A stretch of 64,000 nt of DNA from Mucidula mucida (taxonomy: Eukaryota > Basidiomycota > Agaricomycetes > Agaricales > Physalacriaceae): positions 310,001 to 374,000 of the forward strand of contig JADNYV010000012.1 of the NCBI GenBank assembly GCA_015501055.1, in the 5' to 3' direction. Of this stretch, positions 23,872-34,607 are shown one piece after another. A program made the position numbers and the translations under genes. Position 1 is the first letter of the stretch. Every line of letters starts with the position of its first letter. The notes beneath the pieces were generated by a model. The model was not told the DNA's origin and searched no databases. It saw only the letters and a program-made list of their open reading frames with translations.

Positions 23872-25468
23872 TTACCCATAGATCTTCGCCGAGCCGTTGG
23901 CACTAGTAGCGGGCATTTGCTTCACGAACCCAGCTTCTCTCTTTTCATCCGCCAATTTTCGAATGACCGCCAACAGGTCGTCAACGGCAGACTCCGTGGT
24001 TTGCAAGTGGACTACTAATCGACCTGCAGGGCGCAGTGTGATAGGCTCCGGTAATGCTTTGGCCCTTGCAGCGACTTCCTCGAATGTGGTGCCAATGCTG
24101 GATGCATCATAGAGCACCTAGGCTAATGAAGTGTGTTCCCCAGTCCATGATCAGTTGAAGCTCACCATGCAGGTCTCTGCGCCACTAAGAATAGTCACGC
24201 CGATCTCTTTTAATCCAGCTTCGAGCTTTCGGGTGAGAGCGTGTACCTTTGGCAGAAGCGGGTAGTTGTATGTCAAGGCGTACGCTGCAGAGGCAGCTAG
24301 AAATCCAGTTTGGCGCATTCCGCCACCGAAGAGCTTCCGGAAACGACGGGCTCTAGTGATGTATTCCCTGGGACCTACTAGCATCGATCCAATGGGGGCG
24401 CCTGAAGAGAGAGGAATCAGGTTTGTGAGGTGGAAGTTGAAGTTGCACAGAATTCTCTAACCGAGGCCTTTGCTGAAACAGAGACTGACACTGTCGAAGG
24501 GTTCGCAAAGCTCTTCCATTGACTTGCCTGTCTCTGCCGCTACGTGCCACAATCGAGCGCCGTCGAGATGCATGTTCACATCCTGAGAACGCGCAAATTT
24601 GGATATCGCGACGATCTCATCCTGAGGGAATATGGTTCCGTTGAGGGTGTTCTCAAGAGATATGACCGCCGTTGGCGCACTTGCAAAGATTAATGTAGTC
24701 TTCAGGAAGCGCGGAACCCCACCTGTGAAAGTCTGGTCCATACACCATATTCTCTGTCACGTCGGCGAGCCTAAGGTGGTGACCTGAAAAGTTTGGCTTT
24801 AAATAAAGGTCGCTCGTAAGAGCATATATACGCGCCATTGGATGGAATCACGGTGCTGACGGCGGCGCCAGAATGGAAGCCTAATCCTCCACATTCATAT
24901 CTGGTACCATCATCATGAGAGACGTTAGATAGCCAGAGCTATGAACATACTTGTAGACGTGGGAGCGCTGGTCCAAAAGAACGGTATAGGGTGGTTGCTT
25001 GAGGTGAGTCCGGATTCCTATCTGATTCGAGAGAGTACCAGAGGACATGAAGAGACCGGCCTCTTTGCCAGTTATCTTCGCCACATGAGCTTCCAAGGCT
25101 CTGGTGACTGATTAGGGAAGTCGGGGATCGAAGAGTAAAGGCCGCGCACATGGTTGAGGGTTCGTCGTACACGTCGTCGCCTAGTGTACCGTGTTGGAGG
25201 GCGTACTCGTTCATTTCCTTCGTAGGAGCTACGTGCTTCGTATCAGCATCCGTAAGCTGCATATGGAGGCTACAGACCCGTAATAGTATCCGCTAAGACA
25301 GAATCAGTCAATCATCATTTAGGGAAGAGGGCGCGTCTATCACTTACACACAAACGAGCGAGCGATCTGTTTCCTTTGCGCATCCTTGACATCTTGGCTC
25401 TCCGATTGCAGTTCAATCTTGATTCGAGCGGCGACGGTGGCTCTGGCGGCGTCGATATCGATGGACAT
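23872..25468 (-). CDS. GLY1: L-threonine aldolase (PLP enzyme)
   Basis: The enzyme splits threonine or allo-threonine into glycine and acetaldehyde. Multiple short introns join SDTIT, EMNEYA, GTLGDDVYDEPS, EAHVAKITGKEAGLFMSSGT, GGLGFHSGA, ISLENTLNGTIFPQDEI, MHLDGARLWHVAAETG and SLCFSKGLGAPIGS (the PLP lysine). KLFGGGMRQTG and GRLVVHLQTTESAVDDLL follow. These are standard for fungal Gly1. The N-terminus (MSIDIDAARATVAARIK and on) is about 40 residues longer than the catalytic fold needs; I do not know its role. One intron (24784-24835) appears to start with GC, since only AATG/GCGCGT keeps the frame. No frame break was found. The start at 25468 has a CTTATAAG element about 50 bp upstream. Confidence 0.92.
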
Positions 25469-26296
25469 TGTTCTTATCTGGCGACGGAGAAGACTGGAGA
25501 TTTGCCAGTGACTCATTGCTTATAAGTGTTCTTGACCGATAAATCCGACCGGCAGGTGTGGGGAAATGCCAATGGCGTGGATGCCATCACGAGTGTCACT
25601 CGTCCTTGCCTAGGTATTGCGCGGAACTACACGTCGTTCACGAGACCGTATGTCCGAGTAGACGGCGACGAAAGGTGGCTAAGTCCCGAGTCATCGATGA
25701 TGGACAAGTCGAATGGTGCACGCGCTTTAGATCTCACGTGTCCGCGACGTTTACGAGGATGGGACTCCACAAGATACACCGTGGTATTGTTCGAAGGCCG
25801 GTACTCAAGCGAGCTCAAACGATAGAATGGTCCATGTCTCGAACTATCAGCTACAGAAGGGCAGTCAAATGTGAGAAAACGAGAGCGAACGACACGGAAT
25901 GAACGGTGAGTTGAACTTGGCGGACTAAGGTGCGGAAACCCGCAAATTCGAAACTGGATTGTACTAATACCTACATGTCCTTTATACTCTACAGGTAAGT
26001 ACTAAGAATACCTATCGGAGGCATGACTAATCTACGACGGGAATGGTGGCGAGTCGGTGGTGATGGCACCGGTGGAGTGCGCCGAGATCGGGAGTACCGG
26101 TATTGAGTGCAGCAATGCACTTGATATTCCAACATCAAACACTTTAACGATTGAGTCCTCAATAGAACTTCACGCAGAATATACATACGCCTCCGTGACG
26201 CGTAGTTTCAACTGTTGATACAAAAAAAACAAAATTAATCTATAACACCTCATACAAAAACAGTCCTGCGTGTGCCTGCTCTATGTACATGTCAGG
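25469..26296. other. Intergenic region between two minus-strand genes, no gene seen
   Basis: This stretch separates the threonine aldolase start from the ferric reductase stop. CTTATAAG at 25519-25526 could serve as the TATA element of the aldolase gene. A short A-rich tract lies at about 26221-26240, near the presumed 3' end of the reductase. Short frames here have no recognisable content. Confidence 0.45.
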
Positions 26297-28437
26297 TTAC
26301 CATCCGAAAACGCTATAAGAGGAAACGTGAGTAAAACGAGCACAGTCGATTGGGTAACGAGACTTACTCTTCATGGACCTCAATACACCCATCTCATCCC
26401 GTCTCTTGGGATAATTGGCTGACCTGTCTGACAACGTCATCGGCAAGAGCAGTCGGGCCGCAAACACAACCATCATGCCATTTCGTGACCCGATCCCGCA
26501 GTGACCGCCCGCGAAATGGTCGCCTCGAACATAGTCGACAACTTGGGCGTCCAGGCGAAAGCGAAAGACGAGGTGGAAAAGTCTTGGGGAAAGGGAACTT
26601 CCGTGACTGCCCGAGTGTAGAATACGGAGATTCTGACCGGCGGTACAGACTTTGCTGGATCATGGGAAATGTTGGTACAAGAGGAACGAGGCAGCTAGAA
26701 CATCCTTGAGTAATGTCGGAACATGGGGAAAAAGGTGTACCAGATCCTGCACTGTCCAATGAGTTCTATCATCTTAACTCTACTCTCTCCCCTCAGATCC
26801 TTTGAATGAGCTCGTTATGCCGGCGAGGGCATACGTTATCCACTTCCACCCACGACGAAGAACGGCAGAATTGCTGGCAGGAATAGCATGTCCAGGTCCG
26901 CCTGAAAGACGAACGTAAGTACAATTCAGTTGATGGATGCTAGAAACGCACCGTACGGGCCTCAACATGACCGTAACATTTCGTCCAACCTGCCTCATGT
27001 AGCCTCCGCTGCTAGAAATGTCGAAAAGCTTATTCGTCCACCCGCCGACTTCTTAATCATCAGGATCATGCCCTCGGGACCATCGCTGGCGCTGGCGATG
27101 GTGAAAGGATGAACCTCTGCCAACCGAACAAGCCCATGCCAGACGAGAGGACGCGGAGGCGGACATGTTGACCTGCCCTCCATCCGGCGTTGATCTGTGG
27201 AATCTCAAGACGGGTCATGCCCAATTCGGGGAGGGGTCGGGCGATGGCGGTGTGAACGCGAGTCTTGATCCACCGCATGAGGCTGTCGAACGAGTAAAGA
27301 GCAATAGCAGCCCATACGAATGGTGCATCAGCTTCTTTGTGCATCCAAGCCTGAAAGTTCATCAGTACATCTGAGCCACAGCAAGAGGAATGAAATAACG
27401 TACCGCTGCTAGAAGCAGACTGAAACCGCTAATGTGGCTGCCCAAGAAGACATTGTACGCCTTCTTTCTCCAAAACTCGGTGGAGAAGAAATATAGAATA
27501 TCGCACGAAATAAGGCCAATGAGACCCCAGTAATATGATGGTTGAGCGATCTTCTCCGAAAATACTTCGTTAATCAACCACTTATAAACTATGCCGATAG
27601 ATGAGAACCGTGCAAATGTTTAGTGAAGACGACATACTGTATCCCATGCCATGTACGTTCACCGCGACAACCATGATCATTCCAACGATGCGGTGCATAA
27701 AGTTCAACTAGATATGTTGATGAGATGCGAGATAAAAAAAACTGACCAAAACATACCTTTTCGTAGCCGAGACCTAAGAAAGGACCAAGGACATTGTTCT
27801 TCGCTGCGAACGCAAAGACGAAAGGCAATTGACCAATAGCAACCCATCCCATTCGTTCCGGTTCTGAGAACGGGTTCGACTTGTACAGTGTGGGGTAGAC
27901 CCAGCACCCAGTATACACCAAGCCGCAAATGACCTGTGACAGAGAATATCCAGGGAAGATGCGAGTCGAGAGCTCAGACGAGAATTCCCGCAGGAAGCTT
28001 GGGCATGTGGAGACGTGCGAGGGATAATTCATAACCATCTGGCCGCCCTTTTCATCTGTACGCTGGATATGTGTAGCGTGTTGATAGTAAGTATGCGAGT
28101 CATCGGAGGACATGCCGTTAGCCGGGGATTTGTCATGAGTGAGGTGGACAATCCGCGGCGATCCATTGAAGGCGACGTTGCGGAGGAAATGGCCCTGCGA
28201 CCATGCCGCTCTGCGCGTAAGGCGGGCGACAATCCGGGGGATTCTCAAAAGGAATAAAAGAGCGATAAGACCAAGAACGAGAATGCAGATGTGGTAGATA
28301 AGGGTTTCTTGGTCGACACCAGGCGGGCCTTGACCAGCGCCGCCAGCGGCTGGTGCTGCTCCACCAGCAGTAGCACCTGCGACGCTCGACGTCGCGTTGC
28401 TTGCGGTGGCAGTGGATGATGCGGGATAGGAAGACAT
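26297..28437 (-). pseudogene. Ferric reductase / NOX-type transmembrane protein, 3' half frame-broken
   Basis: The family reduces Fe(III) or Cu(II) at the plasma membrane using cytosolic NADPH, via FAD and two haems. The 5' part is open: MSSYPASS start at 28437, Gly/Ala linker, membrane segment ILVLGLIALLFLL, then YSLSQVICGLVYTG, WVAIGQLPFVFAFA, GLGYEKLNFMHRIVG and SYYWGLIGLISCDILYFFST. The FAD region has GWRAGQHVRLRV and EVHPFTIASASD, and the NAD region VVFACGPTALADDVV. The end is near 26297. From about 27121 down to 26750 at least seven one-base corrections are needed, and the NADPH-binding part cannot be read continuously. This may be a decaying gene or poor base calling. The usual start, membrane core and final motif are all still present. 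Confidence 0.78.
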
Positions 28438-29798
28438 GGCGAACAACTTGAAATCAAAGTCGCGAAGAGTGGGCGACTATGAACGCTTGAGGAATGATGG
28501 ACACCGTGATGGCAGAAACCTGGCTGAAGAGGCAGTGGCCTGACTGCGTTCAGATGCTGAAAAGAAAGTGGGCGATTGGGTTGAAAGTGGCAACGCGTTG
28601 AAGCGGAGACTTTTTATATATATAGCGAGTCCACAAAGCATTGTGACCACCCAACCGCGGCACGCTACTCCAGCAACGTGAAAAATCAGGACTGCGCACC
28701 TAGAACGATCGATCAGATCTGGCGGGCCTGATCCTCTCGTTCTTAACCCAGGACAGTGGAGGCGGGATGTTCCCAGCAAAGTGGATGTCCGTAAATTGTT
28801 GTTATTTCGCAAAGCGTTCGAGTTGAACTCGACGTGTATGCTGTCCTAGTTGGCGCAACAGATCTTGTAGAGTGAAATCAGTACTCTTATCAAGATGCGA
28901 TGGTTCGGCTGCGGGCCGTTCGCCCTGCGTCTCCATGTCAGCCCGTTGTATCCATGGGCATAACTGAAGCATTTCCCTCGACCTGCAAGGATCCATTCTA
29001 GGTTCCTTGTGTCTGCCAAGAGCCTCTGAGAAGTGACCCAAAGACAATCCAGAGTGCGCTGAGTATCGTCGTGTCGAAGAGATTGGGTCTAGTGAAGCTG
29101 AGCTGCTGGAGCGTTCATCGCGCCGCAGCGGCACCTGCAGCAATAAAAGCCGGCAGTCGTCATGTACCCTCAAAGAATGAGCACATAAAGGGCATTGTTC
29201 ACGATACTGTGGCCTTCCGCAGTCGCAGTCGACGAACCTCGAAGGACCGCCCACCTCCGATCAATCAGCTCCATTTGTTTGCAAGTCATGGCCCAACCAC
29301 AGAAGACTTCACCTTGAAGCTCCACTTTGCGAAGTCAGAGAGTGATGACAGTTGAAAATATGCAATGGGTAAGTCATCAACACGGTTTAACGTTTAGACC
29401 CCATGCCGCCTAATAGATCCAGACTGAGCGTGAGTTGACAACAAGAAAAGGGACTGAGTTCACTGAAGCACGGGATTAGAGACTACTAAACAAGTTGAGG
29501 TACACGGGCTCCGAGACGAGTCAGCTAGGCGGAGCTGAGGAGAATCTTCCACAAGATCTACAGGGTGGTTGCGTGTAAATGAAAGCTGACAGAGTTCTGC
29601 TGATGAATGGTCGGAAAATTGTGCGCCAAAGCTAGCCGCCGAGATATGTCCAGAACTAGACCAGTCGCCATTGCGTTCACCTTTTGATTGCGTCGTGAAG
29701 GATCTCCACGAATACGTGGGAACATCACAGTCGAAAGCAGAGGACGAAGAAGCTTCGGAGGAGAAGGATGTGGCCTAAAGCAGAGACCGCACAGCCAC
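28438..29798. other. Divergent intergenic region (ferric reductase / THO7 promoters)
   Basis: These 1.36 kb separate two divergent starts. A TATATATA element near 28614-28624 lies about 180 bp upstream of the ferric reductase start and may be its TATA box. A minus-strand open frame of about 150 codons (29254-28802) starts with GTG, not ATG. It contains a cluster of cysteines (CDCG, CPLC) but matches nothing I know, so I do not call it a gene. Confidence 0.45.
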
Positions 29799-30827
29799 AT
29801 GATGGCTGCCTCAACACCACAACCTCCCGCTCCTCTGCCGGTTTCCCAGTTCTCCCAAGACGAAGAAGGTAGGCCGAGCATTCAACATTATTCCATATTC
29901 AACGTTTATTGCTAGATGCGATTATCCATACGCGAATATACAACGATGACCGACCTCTGCGCCGCGTCGTGAAAAAGTTCCACACTTATGTAGCCTCCAA
30001 GCAGGCGTCGGACGGCAAGACCACTACAGATGATGCTAGAGAATCATTTTTGGTGGAATTGGAAGCCTTCAGACTAGCATTGTCCAAGAGCGCCATGATA
30101 TGTGAGGCGGAGGCGCGACAGGTCGAGGAGTACCAGAAGGAACGTCAGCGAATAGGTGCGTTCAATGCCTAATTGGCTTTATATGCACCTCTAAACACAG
30201 TTATCTAGAGGACGACCATAGTCGCCTCATTGGCCAGATAGAACAGCTCAAGGCTCGCTCGAACATGCCCAAATAATTCGACGCCGTAAGATGGAGTACG
30301 ACTTGGTGGCTGAAAAGATCAACACTCTTCCCAGTCGTGATGAGTTGGACAAGTATGTGTATATTAACGTCTGCGCTCTACTCTAACTCTAAGCGAATAC
30401 TAGAATAATTGAATCTCTGGAAAACGACATTGTAACAATCCGCGCCGAACACGAAACCCTAAATCACACGATACACGCCCAAAAGCTCTCCTTCGACACT
30501 ATCGTTAGCAATCTTGGTGTCCTTCGTCTATCCGGGAATCCAATAGAGACCACTGCTACCACTCCGAGACTCACACCTGCACCAGATGGCGGTTCTGGGG
30601 AGAGTGCAGCGGAGGGTACACCACTCTCTGTTGGCATAAAGATGGAGGATGGTGACAGGACGTCGGTTGGTGCGAACCAGAATGGCAGCGACGACATAGA
30701 GATGGGTGAGGTTGAAGAGGACCCAAAGGGCAAAAAGAAGGCACGAGAGGATATGGAAGAGGGCGAGGCCACAGATGCGAGCAGTGAATTATCAGAGCCT
30801 CCAGACGACGACGACGAGGAGACATAG
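29799..30827 (+). CDS. THO complex subunit 7
   Basis: THOC7/Tho7 is a coiled-coil subunit of the THO/TREX complex that couples transcription to mRNA export. Exons are 29799-29868, 29916-30155, 30209-30352 and 30404-30827. The family block is clear: DAIIHTRIYNDDRPLRRVV, KKFHTYV, ESFLVELEAFRLALSKSAM, ICEAEARQVEEYQKERQRI, HAQIIRRRKMEYDLVAEKIN and LPSRDELD. The C-terminal tail is acidic (EEGEATDASSELSEPPDDDD). Exon 3 is one base short: the codons before LEHAQII are out of register with EQLK near 30254. One added base gives about 292 residues. Its stop is 20 bp from that of the convergent RNase Z gene. Two ATGs (29799, 29802) are adjacent. Confidence 0.86.
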
Positions 30828-30847
30828 TGTACCTCAAATGGGATTGA

Positions 30848-32189
30848 TTATTTTGGTACGACCACGTCGTAGCTCATGAGATCCCTCGCGCAAAGCACGC
30901 CGCCATCGTACTCTGACTTTGCCAGATCGGCAATGGCATTCATGACTATCATCGACTCCTCGTTCACATCATTGTCTCCACCATATCTGCCGGAGAAGTG
31001 ATTCATGATGAGCTGTTTGGCCCGAATCGTACACGCAAAAGCGCCCGCCATTTGAGGTGTGGAATGACCGCGTGATTTGGCACGTTTCTCGACAGTTTCG
31101 ACAGTTTCGCCGTCTACCTCGAATTGCGGGAGGCCAATATGCGGTAGATGGGCATTGGTTGCCTCGTGTATAAGGAGATCTGCATCCATAGCAAGAGGCA
31201 CAATTTGTGAAGGATTGTAAGTATCTCCAAGGACTACGATCTTCCTGCCTGGTCGATGAGCCGGTCCCTTTAGTACAGTGCCGTCTGACAGTTTAACTGT
31301 CTCGCCACGCTGCAAATCCGACATGAGGCGTAAGCTGTCTCCGGCTTTCTTTATGGCGGGGATGTAGAGTTTAGGATCAATCTTGCCCGGGAGGTAAGCT
31401 TCCTTGACAACATATCCGACACAAGGAATAGAATGGCGGATGGGTGCAGCAGAAACAGCGACAACTCCATCGTCGTATAGATGCCAGAAGCCACCTTCCT
31501 GCTCGATATTACGCCCTGGCAGTTCGTGACGATGGGGAGGAAGATACGTGAAGTCGTTCCTGGGATCCTTCGGAAAGCGTAGTTCGTGGACAACGTATGA
31601 CTCTTGCAGAGCCGTATACGTGTATTTAAGGCAGCTTCGAATGTAGGCGCGCGTGCCTAACGGTCCGTAAATTTCAAGAGGCTAAAAACAGTTCGTTCAC
31701 TTCACAGGAATGAAGAATCATTAGGGAACACTTACTTTAGCAGTTCCATCTTGAGTGAGACGCGGATCGTCGCCTTCCGCTGCACCTCCGTCGCCATCAA
31801 GTAGGGCGCACATGAGCGGTACTAATCCTGCGATATGATCACCTTGGAAGCGGCGTAAGCTAACTACGCCCACAGGAGAGACCAGGCGCACCATGGGTAT
31901 GTGTTATGAAAATTTTCTCGATGCTCCCCATAAGAATAGTGCTCCGCTGAAGTTGGGTCTGCGTGCCTTCACCACAGTCAAACAGCCAGACGTCGCCGCC
32001 CATTCTCAGGGTGAGCGCTGAATGGCGGCGCGTCGACGTCGGCGAAGCAGAGACGGTACCCAAGAAGGTCACATTGATTGGTCCGCTACGGATATTTCGT
32101 GTGGAATCCATATGGTAGAACCTTGGAGTGGTAGTACGAGGACGGAGCCATCTCTGAGTCAGTGTCCTCCATCTGAGTAGAGGAGTCAT
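30848..32189 (-). CDS. tRNA 3'-endonuclease RNase Z, short form (ELAC1-like)
   Basis: RNase Z removes 3' trailers from precursor tRNAs. Exons 32189-31892, 31842-31736 and 31681-30848 give 412 residues with an intact frame. The metallo-beta-lactamase motif THTHGDHIAG spans the first intron. Other family blocks are NVTFLGTVSASPT with RRHSA, LFDCGEGTQTQL, RHSIPCVGYV, GRKIVVLGDT, LIHEATNAHL, RGHSTPQMAGAFA and LIMNHFSGRYG. The Arg-rich start (LLRWRTLTQRWLRPRTT) could be a mitochondrial targeting sequence. A second ATG (MDSTRN, about residue 28) may give a cytosolic or nuclear form. The gene shares a 345-bp divergent promoter region with the F-box gene. Confidence 0.92.
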
Positions 32190-32534
32190 ACACCGCCCGT
32201 CCGTTGACTCGAGTTTGAGCCAATCCTCAGTCCGGCGTCAAGGTGTCCGGAACCTTGTTTCGTAGAATGGTGATGGTAGAATTTTTTCGGACCGAGTTCC
32301 GAGTTCCCCGATCGCGTTCAACCTTCTTTCTAAAAGCGCGACAAGTTGGACAACGCGTAGAGCTGCATGTTTGAATCGATGGCGCTCCACTTATTAGATA
32401 GACGTCATAGGAAAGTGCTTAATTACGAGTTGAGGCTGTGACACTCCACCCTTGAAGCACGATTTTGACTGTTTCAAATTGATGACTGGGTTATTTATTG
32501 GCGCTATCTTCCACTTTCCTCTCTATCGACCAAC

Positions 32535-33686
32535 ATGGCGCCTACTCCGTTTCTTACTCTCCCCAACGAGATCACCTCAGAAATCTTCAGCTACCTGCGC
32601 CAGATACCCTTGGAGTATTATCACGATACATACGGAGGGTCAATGGGGTCGACTGCTCACCTCCGCTGGCGCGAGCGCACCGAGGCTGTCCGCGCACTTT
32701 CCCAGACTTGCAAAGCTCTTCAAACGCACCTCCTGCCATGGGCTTGGGAACGCTTTGATTGCTGCTTCGTGCCGCCGGCCCGCGCCTCGAAATGGTTTAT
32801 ATTCGTGATGTCTGGGCTCCAGCGCAAGGCCGCTGGAATGAAAAAGATGGGCAAACATGTCAAGGAAAGTGTGCGGTAAGTACTACACGAGTCTTTCCGC
32901 TTGTTTGATACGTGTCTGACGCGAAATCCAGGACGCTCTCCATCGTGCTTACCAAGTCAGATGTGGAGGCGACTCTCAGGAGCTTGAAAGAGCTGCTGCA
33001 AATGTTGCCAAATCTGCGTACGCTTCATGTCATTCATTGCAAAACACCAGGTGCATTGGGGAAGGCAATCAAGGACCTTCAGCTGCCAAGTGTTGCGACT
33101 CTCATTGTTCCAACGGAGGCCGCCAACGCGGTCATCGGTGTTTGCCCTAACGTCTTGCACATACGTTGTGCCGGAGGTGCTGGTTCAACAATCATAGGTG
33201 GACTCAAGAAGCTGCCCAAGTGCCAAGTTCTTGACGGGATGATAGACTGGGTGAAAGATCCTAAACTCGTTGATCGTGAGTGATGACTCTGTCCTACTAC
33301 TCGTAGGAGAATACCTCAACCTAAGAGTAGGCCTTGTGAAGAGTGCGCCCAGTAGCCTTCACACAGTCGAAATTCGCCGTCCTGTCTGCGAAGGGCTAGG
33401 GATCAGCTCACAGGATACCGCTCCAGCGGAGTGGGCAAATATCATACCCAAGCTTGTGCAGTTGAAGAGCCTGAAAACGCTCATTGTGACTTTCCCAAAG
33501 GCGACCGAAGAGCCAATGAGCGACCAGGCAACGGTGGACGCTGCTACCAAGGTTATGCGGACGTTGAAGAGAAAGGGAGAGGAAACCAAGTTGATCGTGA
33601 GGCGTATCCAGGCGCCGCACTATGATACAGGCTCACCGAAGGAGGAAGACAGATTGGTTAGTGAGGAGATTGAGATATTTGATTGA
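32535..33686 (+). CDS. F-box-like protein (346 aa)
   Basis: Exons 32535-32875, 32932-33275 and 33331-33686 give 346 residues. The N-terminus reads FLTLPNEITSEIFSYL, a typical F-box helix of basidiomycete F-box proteins, followed by a variable region with LRR-like segments (LLQMLPNLRTLHVIHC, LQLPSVATLIVP, LVQLKSLKTLIVTF). It probably acts as an SCF substrate adaptor. The substrate is unknown, and this family is large and fast-evolving in mushrooms. For intron 2, two acceptors keep the frame (31- or 55-bp intron); I chose the longer one because it has a better branch site (CTCAAC). Confidence 0.75.
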
Positions 33687-34607
33687 CAGAGAACATTGTG
33701 GCGCTGTTCATTTAGTCTCAGTTATTTCCGAGGAAACGATGGCACGCGTGTTTGGTCTAGGCGTTAGCATGCCACGGATAAACGCGTCCAGTGCGATGTA
33801 CGGAAACGTTGAAACGATATCGATCAATCAAAATACTAAACGCCGAGGAATGATATCAATACATGATCTTGATGGGAGCCTCTAGCCTCTAGGTTAACAT
33901 TGATTGTGGCCCGAAGAGATTTGCACCATAGCTGTATACAGCCTGCAGCGCTGAGCGACAACGAAAAGAGTCCCTAACAATTCGTGGCGGACACGATCGA
34001 TATCTCGATCATTGAGAACGTTCACGCGCTCTCAGAAATTCAAAGCCGCCGGGCCCCGCTGTTTGACGTTGCGCGCGGGTCAAGTGGAGGAGGGGTTAAC
34101 GTACACCAACTCGTGATCACATGGTGGCAACTAAACGGGAACAAGAGCATGCAGGGCAAGAACGCGTACATTGCGAAGTGGGGATGAGCAAGATAAGGCG
34201 CGTCCTGCATGGAGAATAAAGAACTGCGAGAGCCCTGAAGTTGTTGAAAGGGATGAAAGAGAAAAGCCATGAGGCGGACATGAGGTATCTGTGTCTATTT
34301 GATTGAAAGAGGAAAAACCGGTGCAGAATTGACAGATCACAAGCTATTTAGCCAAAAGGTCAGGAGAGTTTTGCCGCTACAGAGGGGCGCGCGCGAGCAG
34401 AGCGGACGACTCCTTATCAAAATTGAACAGGAAACTTAGCAGAAAGTGCAGCGGGAAATGGGTAGAGCAAAGACATGGCTGAGACAGGCAAATTGAAAAA
34501 TATCAAGTTAGGGGCTAGGTCCCATACATAGAACAAAGTATGCATTCCTTTTGAATTGAGAAAGCTCATCAGCTTCCCTCCGCTCCTTTCCCTCCCAGTA
34601 ATGAGAC
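33687..34607. other. Intergenic region, no gene seen
   Basis: About 920 bp lie between the F-box gene and the STK32-like kinase, both on the plus strand. Only short chance frames appear on either strand. The stretch just before 34600 is pyrimidine-rich (tcagcttccctccgctcc), as is common in core promoters of basidiomycetes. Confidence 0.5.

Noticed and set aside
28802..29254. Minus-strand open frame of 150 codons with a CDCG...CPLC cysteine pattern
   Set aside because: No ATG start, no convincing splice structure without 33-bp introns, and no family match. It lies between two divergent promoters.
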